From Sphingobium faniae (GTDB taxonomy: Bacteria; Pseudomonadota; Alphaproteobacteria; Sphingomonadales; Sphingomonadaceae), in the NCBI GenBank assembly GCA_900100475.1, contig FMTU01000018.1, forward strand, positions 1 to 56,309: a stretch of 56,309 nucleotides of DNA, in the 5' to 3' direction. The notes under the pieces are model-generated. The model saw nothing but the letters and a program-made list of their open reading frames with translations. It was not told the origin of the DNA and did not search any database. This document shows positions 39,855 to 48,631 of this stretch, in pieces; position 1 is the stretch's first letter, and each line of letters starts with the position of its first letter. The position numbers were made by a program, and so were the translations under genes.

Positions 39855-40472
39855 ATGGCCGACACCCCCGAAACGCCTGCCACGACAAACCCGAAACCCG
39901 CCGCCAAGACGCCCAAGGCGAAAGCGGCCAAAGCTCCGTCCTCCCGCGCCGCGCCGGCAAAGGCGGCCGCGCCGGTCAAGAAAGCCGCCACGCGCAAGGC
40001 GCCCGCCGCCAAGGCCAAAAGCGCGAAATCCAAGGGACTGAGCGCCCAGATTGCCCCCATCAAGGCGCAGGCGGAAAAAGCGGCAAAAAATGCCAAGGAC
40101 AAGCTGAACGCCGTGGACTGGAAGGCGCATATCGACCCGCTCAAGGAACAGGCGGGCAAGACCGCACGCTCCGCCGCCGGCATGGCCAAGGACCAGACCG
40201 GATCGGCCATGCAGGGCCTTGCCAGGCTGATTTCCGAAACGGCCGGGACCGTGGATGCGAAGCTCGGCCCGCAATATGGCGACTATGCCCGTCAGGCCGC
40301 CGAGTCGGTGGCCAGCGCCGCCCATTCGCTCGACAGCAAGGATGTCGATCAACTCATGACCGAAGCGCGCGATTTCGTCCGGAAAAGCCCGGCGGTCGCG
40401 ATCGGCGCGGCGGCGGTGGTCGGCTTCGTGCTGATGCGCCTTGCCAAGGGATCGTCGGACGACAACGCCTGA
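39855..40472 (+). CDS. YqjD/ElaB-like tail-anchored protein with basic N-terminal domain
   Basis: The 205-residue protein has an N-terminal histone H1-like, lysine/alanine/proline-rich segment (about residues 1-65), a helical middle that resembles DUF883, and a C-terminal membrane helix (FVRKSPAVAIGAAAVVGFVL). YqjD and ElaB of E. coli are inner-membrane proteins that bind ribosomes in stationary phase. The basic tail here could bind nucleic acid or ribosomes, which is inference. It leads a four-gene cluster. GGGAGA precedes the ATG. Confidence 0.75.
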   Translation: MADTPETPATTNPKPAAKTPKAKAAKAPSSRAAPAKAAAPVKKAATRKAPAAKAKSAKSKGLSAQIAPIKAQAEKAAKNAKDKLNAVDWKAHIDPLKEQAGKTARSAAGMAKDQTGSAMQGLARLISETAGTVDAKLGPQYGDYARQAAESVASAAHSLDSKDVDQLMTEARDFVRKSPAVAIGAAAVVGFVLMRLAKGSSDDNA

Positions 40473-40500
40473 TCGGACGCGCAGCAGGGCGGAGAAAGCA

Positions 40501-40875
40501 TTGACCCAGGAACCGGCGGAAACGGTGGAAGCGCCGCAGACCGATGGGCAGGACGAGTCCATTCGCGACAGCATCACCCGCCTCTATGCCGATGGCCGCG
40601 CCTATGCCGAGGCGGAGGTGGAGCGGCAAAAACTGCGCGCAGGCATCGCCGTGGCGGGCGTTCGCGACGCCGCCATTCTGGGCGGTCTGGCGTTGCTGCT
40701 GCTGTTTGGGGTGGTCGTCGCGGGGTTGGTCGGCCTGATCTTCGGCCTGACGCCCGCGCTCGGCCCCTTGGGCGCGACGGGCGCGGTGCTGGGCGGAACA
40801 TTGCTGGTGATCCTGATCCTGCTGCTGCTGGCGAAGGCGCGGATCGGGCACATGAAAAGGGCGATGAAGCCATGA
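40501..40875 (+). CDS. Phage-holin-superfamily membrane protein, YqjE-like
   Basis: The 124-residue protein has an acidic N terminus (MTQEPAETVEAPQ), an amphipathic helix (RAYAEAEVERQKLRAG) and two membrane helices (AAILGGLALLLLFGVVVAGL and VLGGTLLVILILLLL), the pattern of the putative Actinobacterial holin-X / YqjE group. A TTG at 40501 with GGAG upstream is chosen. It overlaps the next gene by 4 bases. Despite the family name there is no phage context. Confidence 0.78.
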   Translation: MTQEPAETVEAPQTDGQDESIRDSITRLYADGRAYAEAEVERQKLRAGIAVAGVRDAAILGGLALLLLFGVVVAGLVGLIFGLTPALGPLGATGAVLGGTLLVILILLLLAKARIGHMKRAMKP

Positions 40876-41174
40876 ACCGCGAAACAGCCTATCGCGCCGC
40901 CGCCCAACAGGCCGAAGAAAGGAAGGCGCGCTTCTTCCTGTCCGCGCAGGCCGCGAAGGCTCGCGTCACCCCTGCCCGCCTCAAACAGGATGCGAAGGAC
41001 CATGTGACATCGGCGGTCATGGATGGCGTCGTCAAAGTACGGCAACATCCGGTCGCCGCGGGGGCTGGGCTGGCGGCCTTCACGCTCTATCTCGCCCGGC
41101 GTCCGCTGGCGGCACTTTTCCGCCGCCTGCACGTTCGCCTGACAAACCGCAACACGGAGAATGAAGATGGCTGA
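40872..41174 (+). CDS. YqjK-like small protein, 100 aa
   Basis: The product is strongly basic with a helical, Ala/Arg/Lys-rich body and one moderately hydrophobic helix (HPVAAGAGLAAFTLYLA). It takes the place of yqjK in the cluster order yqjD-yqjE-yqjK. Similarity by sequence is weak, so this rests on size, composition and position. It overlaps the preceding gene by 4 and the following by 8 bases. Confidence 0.65.
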   Translation: MNRETAYRAAAQQAEERKARFFLSAQAAKARVTPARLKQDAKDHVTSAVMDGVVKVRQHPVAAGAGLAAFTLYLARRPLAALFRRLHVRLTNRNTENEDG

Positions 41175-41808
41175 TATCCGCGCTCAACTTACCCGCGTTC
41201 GCGAAGCGGCGAACGACATCGCCGGCAACGCGACGGACCGTCTGCGCGAAACGCGGGAAAGCGCCAGCGAAGCCTATGTGACCTCGCGCGAACGCGCGGA
41301 AGTCGTCTATGCCGACGCCCGCGACCGTACGCAAAAGGCCGCCACCCGGGCCAACCAGATCATTCAGGACCATCCCGTCACCGCCGTGGCTGGCGCGGTC
41401 GCGGTCGGCGCGGTCCTCGCGTGGATGTTCCCGAAAAGCCGCAAGATGATGAAGACCATCCCCGCCCTCGCCGTCACAGCCGGGAGCCGCGTGCTGGAGG
41501 CGGCTGCGGCTGCCCGCGCGACGACTGCGGACAATGCCGACAGCGCAAAGGACAATGCGACCAGCGCCCTCCTGACCGCAAGGGACAACGCCAGCGAAGC
41601 CTTCCACGCGGCGAAGGAAAATGCGGGCGAGGCGCTCCAAGCAGCCAGGGACAACGCAGCGCAGTTCGCCGCCCATGCCCGCGAGAGCGCATCCGCCGCC
41701 GATCTGCCGGGCAAGGCATCGCGTCTCGCCGATGACGCGATCGCCCTCATCGCCGCAAAGGCCGACGCTTTCAGCGACGCGCTCAAGGCGCGATTGCCAA
41801 AACGGTAA
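41167..41808 (+). CDS. DUF883/ElaB-like helical membrane protein
   Basis: The 213-residue protein has a long amphipathic helix (MADIRAQLTRVREAANDIAG...), a membrane helix with a HPVTAVAGAVAVGAVLAW segment (about residues 58-75), and a C-terminal stretch of short alanine-rich repeats (TARDNASEAFHAAKENAGEA, AARDNAAQ) like LEA or apolipoprotein helices. ATG 41167 is chosen because GGAGA lies 6 bases upstream. It closes the YqjD-like cluster. Envelope-stress or membrane-ribosome roles are inferred from the family. Confidence 0.72.
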   Translation: MADIRAQLTRVREAANDIAGNATDRLRETRESASEAYVTSRERAEVVYADARDRTQKAATRANQIIQDHPVTAVAGAVAVGAVLAWMFPKSRKMMKTIPALAVTAGSRVLEAAAAARATTADNADSAKDNATSALLTARDNASEAFHAAKENAGEALQAARDNAAQFAAHARESASAADLPGKASRLADDAIALIAAKADAFSDALKARLPKR

Positions 41809-41906
41809 TCGCCCCGGCCCTCAACGCAAACAACAGCGGTCGGCTTTGCCTTGGAAGCGCGGGTGGGCGCTGCTAATAGCACGCCCAAATCCATGAGGAG
41901 AAAGTC

Positions 41907-42131
41907 ATGAGCAAGCTGCACCTTGTGATGGGCGGTCGCGTCTCCAATCCCCAGACGCTGGAATTTGAAGATTTGAACGCCGTCGACCTCGTTGGCGTGT
42001 TCCCTGATTATGCCAGCGCCGAAAAGGCATGGCGCGGCGCGGCCCAACAGACCGTCGACGATGCTGAAATGCGCTATGTGATCGTCCACCTGCACCGCCT
42101 GCTGGAACCGGAACTGCCCAAAGCGGAATAA
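41907..42131 (+). CDS. DUF4170 family protein
   Basis: The 74-residue protein matches DUF4170: LHLVMGGRVSNPQTLEFEDL, VGVFPDYASAEKAWRGAAQ and YVIVHLHRLLEPE. It is widespread in alphaproteobacteria, of unknown function. GAGGAG precedes the ATG by about 8 bases. It is a single gene that converges on recG. Confidence 0.9.
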   Translation: MSKLHLVMGGRVSNPQTLEFEDLNAVDLVGVFPDYASAEKAWRGAAQQTVDDAEMRYVIVHLHRLLEPELPKAE

Positions 42132-42188
42132 GCGGCCGCGGGAATGACGGTTTTAGGTGGAGGGGGGAGATAAGCCCCGAATCCCCTA

Positions 42189-44252
42189 TCACCCGCTCCG
42201 CAGCAATCCCACCGCCGCATCCCGTTCGAACAGGTAAAGACAGGTCCGCGCCGCCTCCCCCCGCGCCTGCGTCAGGCCGCCGTCCCGCTCCATCAGCAGA
42301 TGCGCGTCGTCCCGCGCCGCGTCGATGAGGGCAGAAAGATGCTCCGGCGTGGCCAGCTTCAACTGCGCCTCGCCCGATTGCCGCGTGCCCAATATCTCGC
42401 CCGCGCCACGCAGCCGCAAATCCTCCTCGGCGATTCGAAACCCGTCATTCGTCTCACGCATCAGGGCAAGCCGCGCCCTCGCCGTTTCAGAAAGCGCACT
42501 CCCCCGCAGCAGCAAGCAGACCGAAGCCTTGTCCCCGCGCCCCACGCGCCCGCGCAACTGGTGCAATTGCGCCAACCCGAAACGATCCGCCCCTTCAATG
42601 ATGATCAGGCTGGCATTGGGCACGTCCACCCCCACCTCGATCACGGTGGTCGCCACCAATATCTGCGTCCGGTTGCCCGCGAAATCTTCCATGGCGGCGT
42701 CCTTCTCCACGCCCTTCATCCGCCCATGGACCAGACCGACCCGCTCGCCAAAGCGCATTCGCAACGCCTCCGCCCGCGCTTCGGCCGCCGCCTGATCGCT
42801 GCTCTCGCTTTCCTCGACCAGCGGGCATACCCAATAGGCCTGCCCCCCACCCTCGACATGGCGGGCCAGCGCCTCCACCACTTCATCCAGCCGCTGCGAT
42901 GACATGACGAGCGTCTGGATCGGCTGGCGCCCCGGCGGCATCTCGTCCAGCCGCGACACGTCCATCTCGCCATAATAGGTCAGCGTCAGCGTACGCGGGA
43001 TCGGCGTCGCGGTCATGACCAGCAGATGCGGCGTCCGCTCCGCCTTGGCCGCCAGCATCATGCGCTGCGCCACGCCGAAACGGTGCTGCTCGTCGATCAC
43101 CGCCAGCGCCAGATTGCGGTATCGCACCGCCTCCTGAAAGATCGCATGGGTGCCGACCAATATGTCGATGCTGCCGTCCGCCAATCCCATCAGCGTGGCC
43201 TCGCGCACCTTCCCCTTCTCCCGCCCTGTCAGGATGGCGATTTCAACCGGCAGGCCCGCGACCATCCTGCGCAGCCCCTCATAATGCTGGCGCGCAAGGA
43301 TTTCGGTCGGCGCGAGCAATGCCCCCTGCGCGCCCGCCTCCACGGCGTTGAGCAGCGCCATCAGCGCGACCAGGGTCTTCCCCGACCCCACATCGCCCTG
43401 CAACAGCCGCAGCATCGGCACGCCCTGCGCCATGTCGCCCTCAATCTCGCCAAAGGCCCGCCGCTGCGCGCCCGTCGGCGCGAAGGGCAGCTTCAGCATC
43501 GCCCGCAAGCGCCCGTCGCCCGCAATCGGCACGCCCCGCCGCTTGCGCGAGCTTTGCCGCACCAGCATCAGCGCCAGTTGTCCCGCGAAAATCTCGTCAT
43601 AGGCCAGCCGCTCGCGCGCCAGAGCATCGGACGGATCGGCATGGGCGCGGGTCAACGCCTCCTGCCACCCCGGCCAGCCCTTGCGGGCCAGCAGGCTCGG
43701 CTCGATCCATTCAGGCAGGTCGGGCGCGCGCTCCAGCGCCTGTCCCGCCAGATCGCGCATCCGGTTGTTGGTCAGCCCTTCGGAGAGGCCATAGACGCTC
43801 TCCCGCGCAGGCACCGTCCCGGCTTCCTCGACCGGCAGTACATAATCGGGATGCACCATCTGGAGGTTGTCGCCATAGCTTTCCAGCTTTCCCGACACGA
43901 ATCGCGGTTCGTTGAGGGGCAGCAGCTTGCGCGGCCAGGCGCTGTTCCGCCCGAAATAGACGAGGGACACCGCATTGCCATGCCCATCCACCGCCCGCAC
44001 CCGAAAAGGCGCCCGCGTGCTCCCGCTCGCCCGATACTCCACCGGCGTCAGCGTCAGGCCGATCACCCGCCCCGCATCCGCCATGCGAAGTTCGTCGGTC
44101 AGCCGCCGGTCGATGAAACTTGCCGGCAGATGAAAGGCCGCATCCACCGCCCGCGCCAGCCCTAGCCGTTCCAACGGCTTGGCCAACGCCGGGCCGACGC
44201 CTTTCAGGGCCGATATTTCGGCAAAGATCGGATTGAGAATATCGGGTCGCAT
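42189..44252 (-). CDS. recG: ATP-dependent DNA helicase RecG
   Basis: The 687-residue helicase reverses stalled replication forks. It has the N-terminal wedge OB domain, Walker A GDVGSGKTLVAL, the DEQHRFGVAQR Walker B, TATPIPRTL, and the C-terminal VGRGDKAS / RGAGEILGTRQSG motifs. It is divergent from sdhE; recG-sdhE-mfd is a common alphaproteobacterial order. Confidence 0.97.
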   Translation of the reverse strand: MRPDILNPIFAEISALKGVGPALAKPLERLGLARAVDAAFHLPASFIDRRLTDELRMADAGRVIGLTLTPVEYRASGSTRAPFRVRAVDGHGNAVSLVYFGRNSAWPRKLLPLNEPRFVSGKLESYGDNLQMVHPDYVLPVEEAGTVPARESVYGLSEGLTNNRMRDLAGQALERAPDLPEWIEPSLLARKGWPGWQEALTRAHADPSDALARERLAYDEIFAGQLALMLVRQSSRKRRGVPIAGDGRLRAMLKLPFAPTGAQRRAFGEIEGDMAQGVPMLRLLQGDVGSGKTLVALMALLNAVEAGAQGALLAPTEILARQHYEGLRRMVAGLPVEIAILTGREKGKVREATLMGLADGSIDILVGTHAIFQEAVRYRNLALAVIDEQHRFGVAQRMMLAAKAERTPHLLVMTATPIPRTLTLTYYGEMDVSRLDEMPPGRQPIQTLVMSSQRLDEVVEALARHVEGGGQAYWVCPLVEESESSDQAAAEARAEALRMRFGERVGLVHGRMKGVEKDAAMEDFAGNRTQILVATTVIEVGVDVPNASLIIIEGADRFGLAQLHQLRGRVGRGDKASVCLLLRGSALSETARARLALMRETNDGFRIAEEDLRLRGAGEILGTRQSGEAQLKLATPEHLSALIDAARDDAHLLMERDGGLTQARGEAARTCLYLFERDAAVGLLRSG

Positions 44253-44338
44253 GTCTATCTGCTTGCCTCTACCTCAGCCGGGACGGTGGCACAAACACCT
44301 GATCGGCGCATCCGGCTTGCCCGTTAAAGGAACACATC

Positions 44339-44605
44339 ATGAACGACAATCCCCGAATGCGCCGCATCCAATTCCGGGCATGGCATAGAGGCACGCGGGA
44401 AGCGGATTATACCGTCGGCGGCTTCTTCGACCGCCATCATGCGACGTGGAATGAAGAGGAAATCGACTGGTTCGAACGCTTCATGGAGGAACAGGACGCC
44501 GACATCATGGGCTGGGCGCTTGGCACCATCCCCCTGCCGGACGAATGGAAAGGGTCGATGATGGACCGCTTCCTCAAGCTCGATTTCGTGAAGATCGAGA
44601 ATTAA
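44339..44605 (+). CDS. sdhE: FAD assembly factor SdhE
   Basis: The 88-residue protein aids covalent flavin attachment to succinate dehydrogenase. The motif HRGTREADY (RGxxE) near residue 17 is the FAD-contact signature of the family, and the body is a five-helix bundle with WFERFMEEQDADIMGW. It precedes mfd by 12 bases and is probably co-transcribed with it. Confidence 0.93.
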   Translation: MNDNPRMRRIQFRAWHRGTREADYTVGGFFDRHHATWNEEEIDWFERFMEEQDADIMGWALGTIPLPDEWKGSMMDRFLKLDFVKIEN

Positions 44606-44617
44606 CCCGTTCCGGGA

Positions 44618-47600
44618 ATGACGAAGCAAGATATGACCGACCTCCCCAAAATCCTGAAGGCCAAGGCCTCCCTCACCCTCTCCGGCGTTCCGGCGGGGTT
44701 TCAGCCTTGGCTTCTGGCCGATATGGCGCGCGCCGCCTTCGGCTCCAACGGAGGCCGCGCCCTGTTCGTCGCGCCCGACGACGCCCTGATGCGCGCGGTC
44801 GCGGACACGGCGCTCTATTTCGCGCCGGAGATCGAGATCGTCGAAATCCCGGCATGGGACTGCCTGCCCTATGACCGCGCCAGTCCGTCGCTCCGCAGCG
44901 CGTCGGCGCGCCTCGCCGGGCTTCACGCGTTGCAGGCAAGTCCCAAGGGGCCGCAACTCGTCGTCACCACGCTCAACGCGCTGACGCAGCGCACCCTCAC
45001 CCCCTTCCGCGTCCGCCAACTCGTCGCCAAGCTCGCCCCCAAGGAGCGGATCACGATCCAGCGCCTTGCCGACATGCTCCAGGCGAATGGCTATGTCCGC
45101 ACCGACACGGTGCACGACCGGGGCGAGTTCGCCATTCGCGGCGGCATCGTCGACCTGTTCCCCGGCGGCGAGGAACAGCCTCTGCGCCTCGATTTCTTCG
45201 GGGATGAGATCGAGACGGTCCGCCGTTTCGATCCCGCCGACCAGCGCACCACGGGAAGCGTCGAGGGCTTCACCCTCCTCCCCGCGTCCGAAGCCTTGCT
45301 GGACGAGGAGACGATCAAGCGTTTTCGCGGCCGCTACCGCGAAACCTTCGGCGCGACCGCGACCGGCGACCCGCTCTATCAGGCGGTGAGCGAAGGGCGG
45401 CGTCTGGCGGGCATGGAACATTGGCTTCCCCTGTTCGAGGAACGTCTGGTCCCCCTCAACGATCATATCGGCGGTGATACCGTCATCGTCCTCGACCATG
45501 GCGTCTCCGGCGCGACGGAAGCCCGGTTCGAAGCAATCCGCGACTATCACGCCAACCGCATCGCCGCGAAATCCTCCGATCCCGGCGCCTACCGCCCGCT
45601 GGAACCGAAAGCGCTCTATCTCGAAGTGCAGGAATGGGAAGACATCGCCCGCGACTGGCCGATGCACGCGACCACGCCCTTCCACGAACCGGAAAGCGCG
45701 ACCGTCCTCGACTTTGCCGTGGACGGCCCCCGCGACTTCGCCCCCGAACGCGCGCAGAACAGCAATATTTATGAAGCGGTCGGCAAGCATATCGCCGCCC
45801 TCCAACGCGAGAAGAAGAAAGTCGTCATCGCCAGCTACTCAGGCGGCGCGCGCGAACGACTCTCCGGCCTTCTCGCCGAACACGGCGTCAAAAGGCTCGC
45901 CGCCGCCGACGACTGGCAGGAAGCATTGGGGATCGCGACCAACGGTGGCGTCGTCCTGACCGTCCTGCCGCTAGACCATGGGTTCAACGCGCCCGACGTC
46001 GCCGTCCTTACCGAACAGGACATGCTGGGCGACCGCCTCGTCCGCCGCGCCAGGCGCAAGAAAAGCGCGGACGCCTTCCTTCAGGAACTGGCGACCCTCT
46101 CCCCCGGCGACCTCGTCGTCCACCGCGACCACGGCATCGGCCGCTATGACGGGCTGATGCAAATCCCCGTCGCCAAGGCCGCGCATGACTGCGTGGCGCT
46201 CGAATATGCGGGCGGCGACAAGCTCTACGTTCCGGTCGAAAATCTCGAAGTCCTCTCCCGTTACGGCTCCGAAAGCGAAGGCGTCGCGCTCGACCGGCTC
46301 GGCGGCGAAGCATGGCAGCGCCGCAAGTCCCGGATGAAGGAACGCATCCGCGAGATTGCGGGCGAACTTCTCAAGACCGCTGCCGAACGCGCCCTGCGCC
46401 CCGCCACCGCCGCGGAGCCGGACGCGGCAGGCTATCCCGCCTTCGTCGACCGCTTCCCCTATCAGGAGACGGACGATCAGGACCGCGCCATCGGCGATGT
46501 CATCGAGGATCTCGGCGCGGGCAAGCCCATGGACCGCCTCGTCTGCGGCGATGTGGGCTTTGGCAAGACCGAGGTTGCCCTGCGCGCCGCCTTCGTCGCG
46601 GCGATGGCGGGAATGCAGGTCGTGCTGATCTGCCCCACCACCCTGCTCGCCCGCCAGCATCACATCAATTTCGTCGAGCGCTTCCGCGGCTTCCCGATCG
46701 ACATAGGCCGCCTCTCCCGCCTCGTCCCCGACAAGGAGGCGAAAGCGGTCAAGGCGGGCCTCGCCGATGGCAGCATCGACATCGTGATCGGCACCCATGC
46801 GCTGCTCGCCAAGGGGCTGGAATTCAAGCGGCTCGGCCTCGTCATCGTGGACGAGGAACAGCGGTTCGGCGTCACCCACAAGGAACGGCTCAAGACCCTC
46901 AAGACCGACGTCCACGTCCTGACGCTGACCGCGACGCCCATTCCGCGCACGCTGCAAATGGCGATGTCGGGCCTGCGCGAACTCAGCGTCATCCAGACGC
47001 CGCCGGTCGACCGGCTGGCCGTCCGCACCTATGTCATGCCGTGGGACGGCGTGGTCATCCGCGAGGCGCTGCTGCGCGAACATTATCGCGGCGGGCAGAG
47101 TTTCTTCGTCGTGCCGCGCATATCGGACCTGCCCGATATCGAGGAGTTCCTCCGCACCGAAGTGCCCGAAGTCCGCCCCGTCGTCGCCCATGGCCAGATG
47201 GCGGCAGGCGAGGTGGAGGAACGCATGTCCGCCTTTTACGATAAGCGTTACGATGTGCTCCTTTCCACCACCATCGTGGAAAGCGGCCTCGACATCCCCA
47301 GCGCCAACACGCTCATCATCCACCGCGCCGATCGCTTCGGCCTCGCCCAGCTTTACCAGCTACGCGGACGCGTGGGCCGGTCCAAGACGCGCGCTTATGC
47401 CTATTTCACCACCTCTGCCAACCGCATCATCACCGAAACGGCGGAAAAGCGGCTGAAGGTGCTGTCCGACCTCGACACGCTGGGCGCGGGGTTCCAGTTG
47501 GCGAGCCACGATCTCGACATTCGCGGCGCAGGCAATCTGGTCGGCGACGAACAGTCCGGCCACATCAAGGAAGTCGGCTTTGAACTCTACCAGTCGATGC

Positions 47601-48109
47601 TGGAGGATGCGATCATGGAGGCGAAGGCGGGCGGCGTCGGCCTGGAGCGCCCACGCGACAGCTTCTCGCCGCAGATCACCGTCGATGCGCCGATCATGAT
47701 CCCCGACGATTATGTGCCCGACCTCGACCTTCGCATGGGTCTCTATCGCCGGATCAACGAACTGGAGGACCGGCAGGGCCTCGAATCCTTCGCCGCTGAA
47801 CTCATCGACCGTTTCGGCAAGCTGCCCGCGCCGACGCAGAACCTGCTCAAGATCATCGAGATCAAGCAGAACTGCCTCGCGGCGAACATCGCCAAGATCG
47901 ACGTGGGGGCCAAGGGCGCGCTGGTCAGCTTCCACGAGGACCGCTTCCCCAATCCGGCGGGCCTTGTCAGCTATATCCAGCGGCTGAACGGCGTCGCGCG
48001 GCTGCGGCCGGACAGCAAGGTCGTGGTGAACCGCGCATGGGCCGATTCCGGCGCGCGCCTGAACGGCGCGTTGCAATTGTCGAAGGGGCTGGCGAAAGCG
48101 GCGGGCTGA
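44618..48109 (+). CDS. mfd: Transcription-repair coupling factor
   Basis: The 1163-residue translocase removes stalled RNA polymerase and recruits UvrA. In order: UvrB-homology region (about 1-340), a polymerase-interacting CarD-like domain (SPGDLVVHRDHGIGRYDGL), the helicase core with Walker A GDVGFGKTEVA and DEEQRFGVTHKERL, and the C-terminal TRCF domain. Length is normal. Start is ATG 44618; ATG 44633 is possible. Confidence 0.97.
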   Translation: MTKQDMTDLPKILKAKASLTLSGVPAGFQPWLLADMARAAFGSNGGRALFVAPDDALMRAVADTALYFAPEIEIVEIPAWDCLPYDRASPSLRSASARLAGLHALQASPKGPQLVVTTLNALTQRTLTPFRVRQLVAKLAPKERITIQRLADMLQANGYVRTDTVHDRGEFAIRGGIVDLFPGGEEQPLRLDFFGDEIETVRRFDPADQRTTGSVEGFTLLPASEALLDEETIKRFRGRYRETFGATATGDPLYQAVSEGRRLAGMEHWLPLFEERLVPLNDHIGGDTVIVLDHGVSGATEARFEAIRDYHANRIAAKSSDPGAYRPLEPKALYLEVQEWEDIARDWPMHATTPFHEPESATVLDFAVDGPRDFAPERAQNSNIYEAVGKHIAALQREKKKVVIASYSGGARERLSGLLAEHGVKRLAAADDWQEALGIATNGGVVLTVLPLDHGFNAPDVAVLTEQDMLGDRLVRRARRKKSADAFLQELATLSPGDLVVHRDHGIGRYDGLMQIPVAKAAHDCVALEYAGGDKLYVPVENLEVLSRYGSESEGVALDRLGGEAWQRRKSRMKERIREIAGELLKTAAERALRPATAAEPDAAGYPAFVDRFPYQETDDQDRAIGDVIEDLGAGKPMDRLVCGDVGFGKTEVALRAAFVAAMAGMQVVLICPTTLLARQHHINFVERFRGFPIDIGRLSRLVPDKEAKAVKAGLADGSIDIVIGTHALLAKGLEFKRLGLVIVDEEQRFGVTHKERLKTLKTDVHVLTLTATPIPRTLQMAMSGLRELSVIQTPPVDRLAVRTYVMPWDGVVIREALLREHYRGGQSFFVVPRISDLPDIEEFLRTEVPEVRPVVAHGQMAAGEVEERMSAFYDKRYDVLLSTTIVESGLDIPSANTLIIHRADRFGLAQLYQLRGRVGRSKTRAYAYFTTSANRIITETAEKRLKVLSDLDTLGAGFQLASHDLDIRGAGNLVGDEQSGHIKEVGFELYQSMLEDAIMEAKAGGVGLERPRDSFSPQITVDAPIMIPDDYVPDLDLRMGLYRRINELEDRQGLESFAAELIDRFGKLPAPTQNLLKIIEIKQNCLAANIAKIDVGAKGALVSFHEDRFPNPAGLVSYIQRLNGVARLRPDSKVVVNRAWADSGARLNGALQLSKGLAKAAG

Positions 48110-48169
48110 CCATGATCGCCGCCATTTGTTATCCGCGAGCAAAAATGCAGCAATAATGCCCACCTACAT

Positions 48170-48214
48170 CCTGCTGCGATGACCGGACAACATAGCCCGG
48201 CTTCGCAGCAGGAG
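48170..48214 (+). promoter_or_regulatory. Stem-loop covering the ribosome-binding site of the 48221 gene
   Basis: CCTGCTGCGA (48170-48179) pairs perfectly with TCGCAGCAGG (48203-48212), and an inner CCGG/CCGG pair extends the stem. The right arm includes part of the AGGAG ribosome-binding site (48210-48214) of the gene starting at 48221. Translation would be low unless the stem opens. Confidence 0.5.
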
Positions 48215-48220
48215 AATGAC

Positions 48221-48631
48221 ATGAGTTTGACCCTTATCGCGCTGGCTGCCGCCGCCGCGACGCACATTGTTCAGATCGACCATCACGGCACGCCGATCGA
48301 AGCGGCCTATACCGCCCGCACGGACATCAAGACGCGAACCGTGGGCGCGCATACGCCTAACCGTGCCGACATGCGCCGCTGCCACTGGACAGCGACGGTC
48401 GTGGCCGACCGGAGATTGACGCATGGCCCGTCCTTCACGCGCTCCATCCCGACCGGCCTCGAATTTTCCGGAAGCGAAGCGGGCGCCTGCACTCCCGGCC
48501 GCGATACTGGCGCGCGCGACATGGACCGGCATCAGGAGAAAATCCAGGTTCACCTCATGACGGTTGCGCAGCAGGACCGGGCGCCGCTATTGGCGGAACT
48601 TGATGACCTTCGCAATCTTGCCTCGAACTGA
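48221..48631 (+). CDS. Small secreted protein of unknown function, 136 aa
   Basis: An N-terminal hydrophobic stretch (MSLTLIALAAAAATHIVQID) suggests export. The body has two cysteines (RRCHW and EAGACTPG) that could form a disulphide, many histidines and arginines, and a charged C-terminal helix. I recognise no family. AGGAG lies 7 bases before the ATG, inside a stable hairpin. Its 3' end overlaps the following porin gene by 29 bases, so the two are likely co-transcribed. Confidence 0.7.
   Translation: MSLTLIALAAAAATHIVQIDHHGTPIEAAYTARTDIKTRTVGAHTPNRADMRRCHWTATVVADRRLTHGPSFTRSIPTGLEFSGSEAGACTPGRDTGARDMDRHQEKIQVHLMTVAQQDRAPLLAELDDLRNLASN

Noticed and set aside
40501..40875. Phage lysis cassette suggested by the holin-family name
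   Set aside because: No endolysin, phage structural gene or integrase is near; the YqjE-type membrane protein context explains it.
43026..44165. Long plus-strand open frame opposite recG (379 codons)
   Set aside because: Arg/Gln/His-rich, no motif, no ribosome-binding site; typical antisense shadow in GC-rich DNA.
45971..47323. 450-codon minus-strand frame opposite mfd
   Set aside because: Overlaps the conserved helicase core of mfd and has shadow composition.
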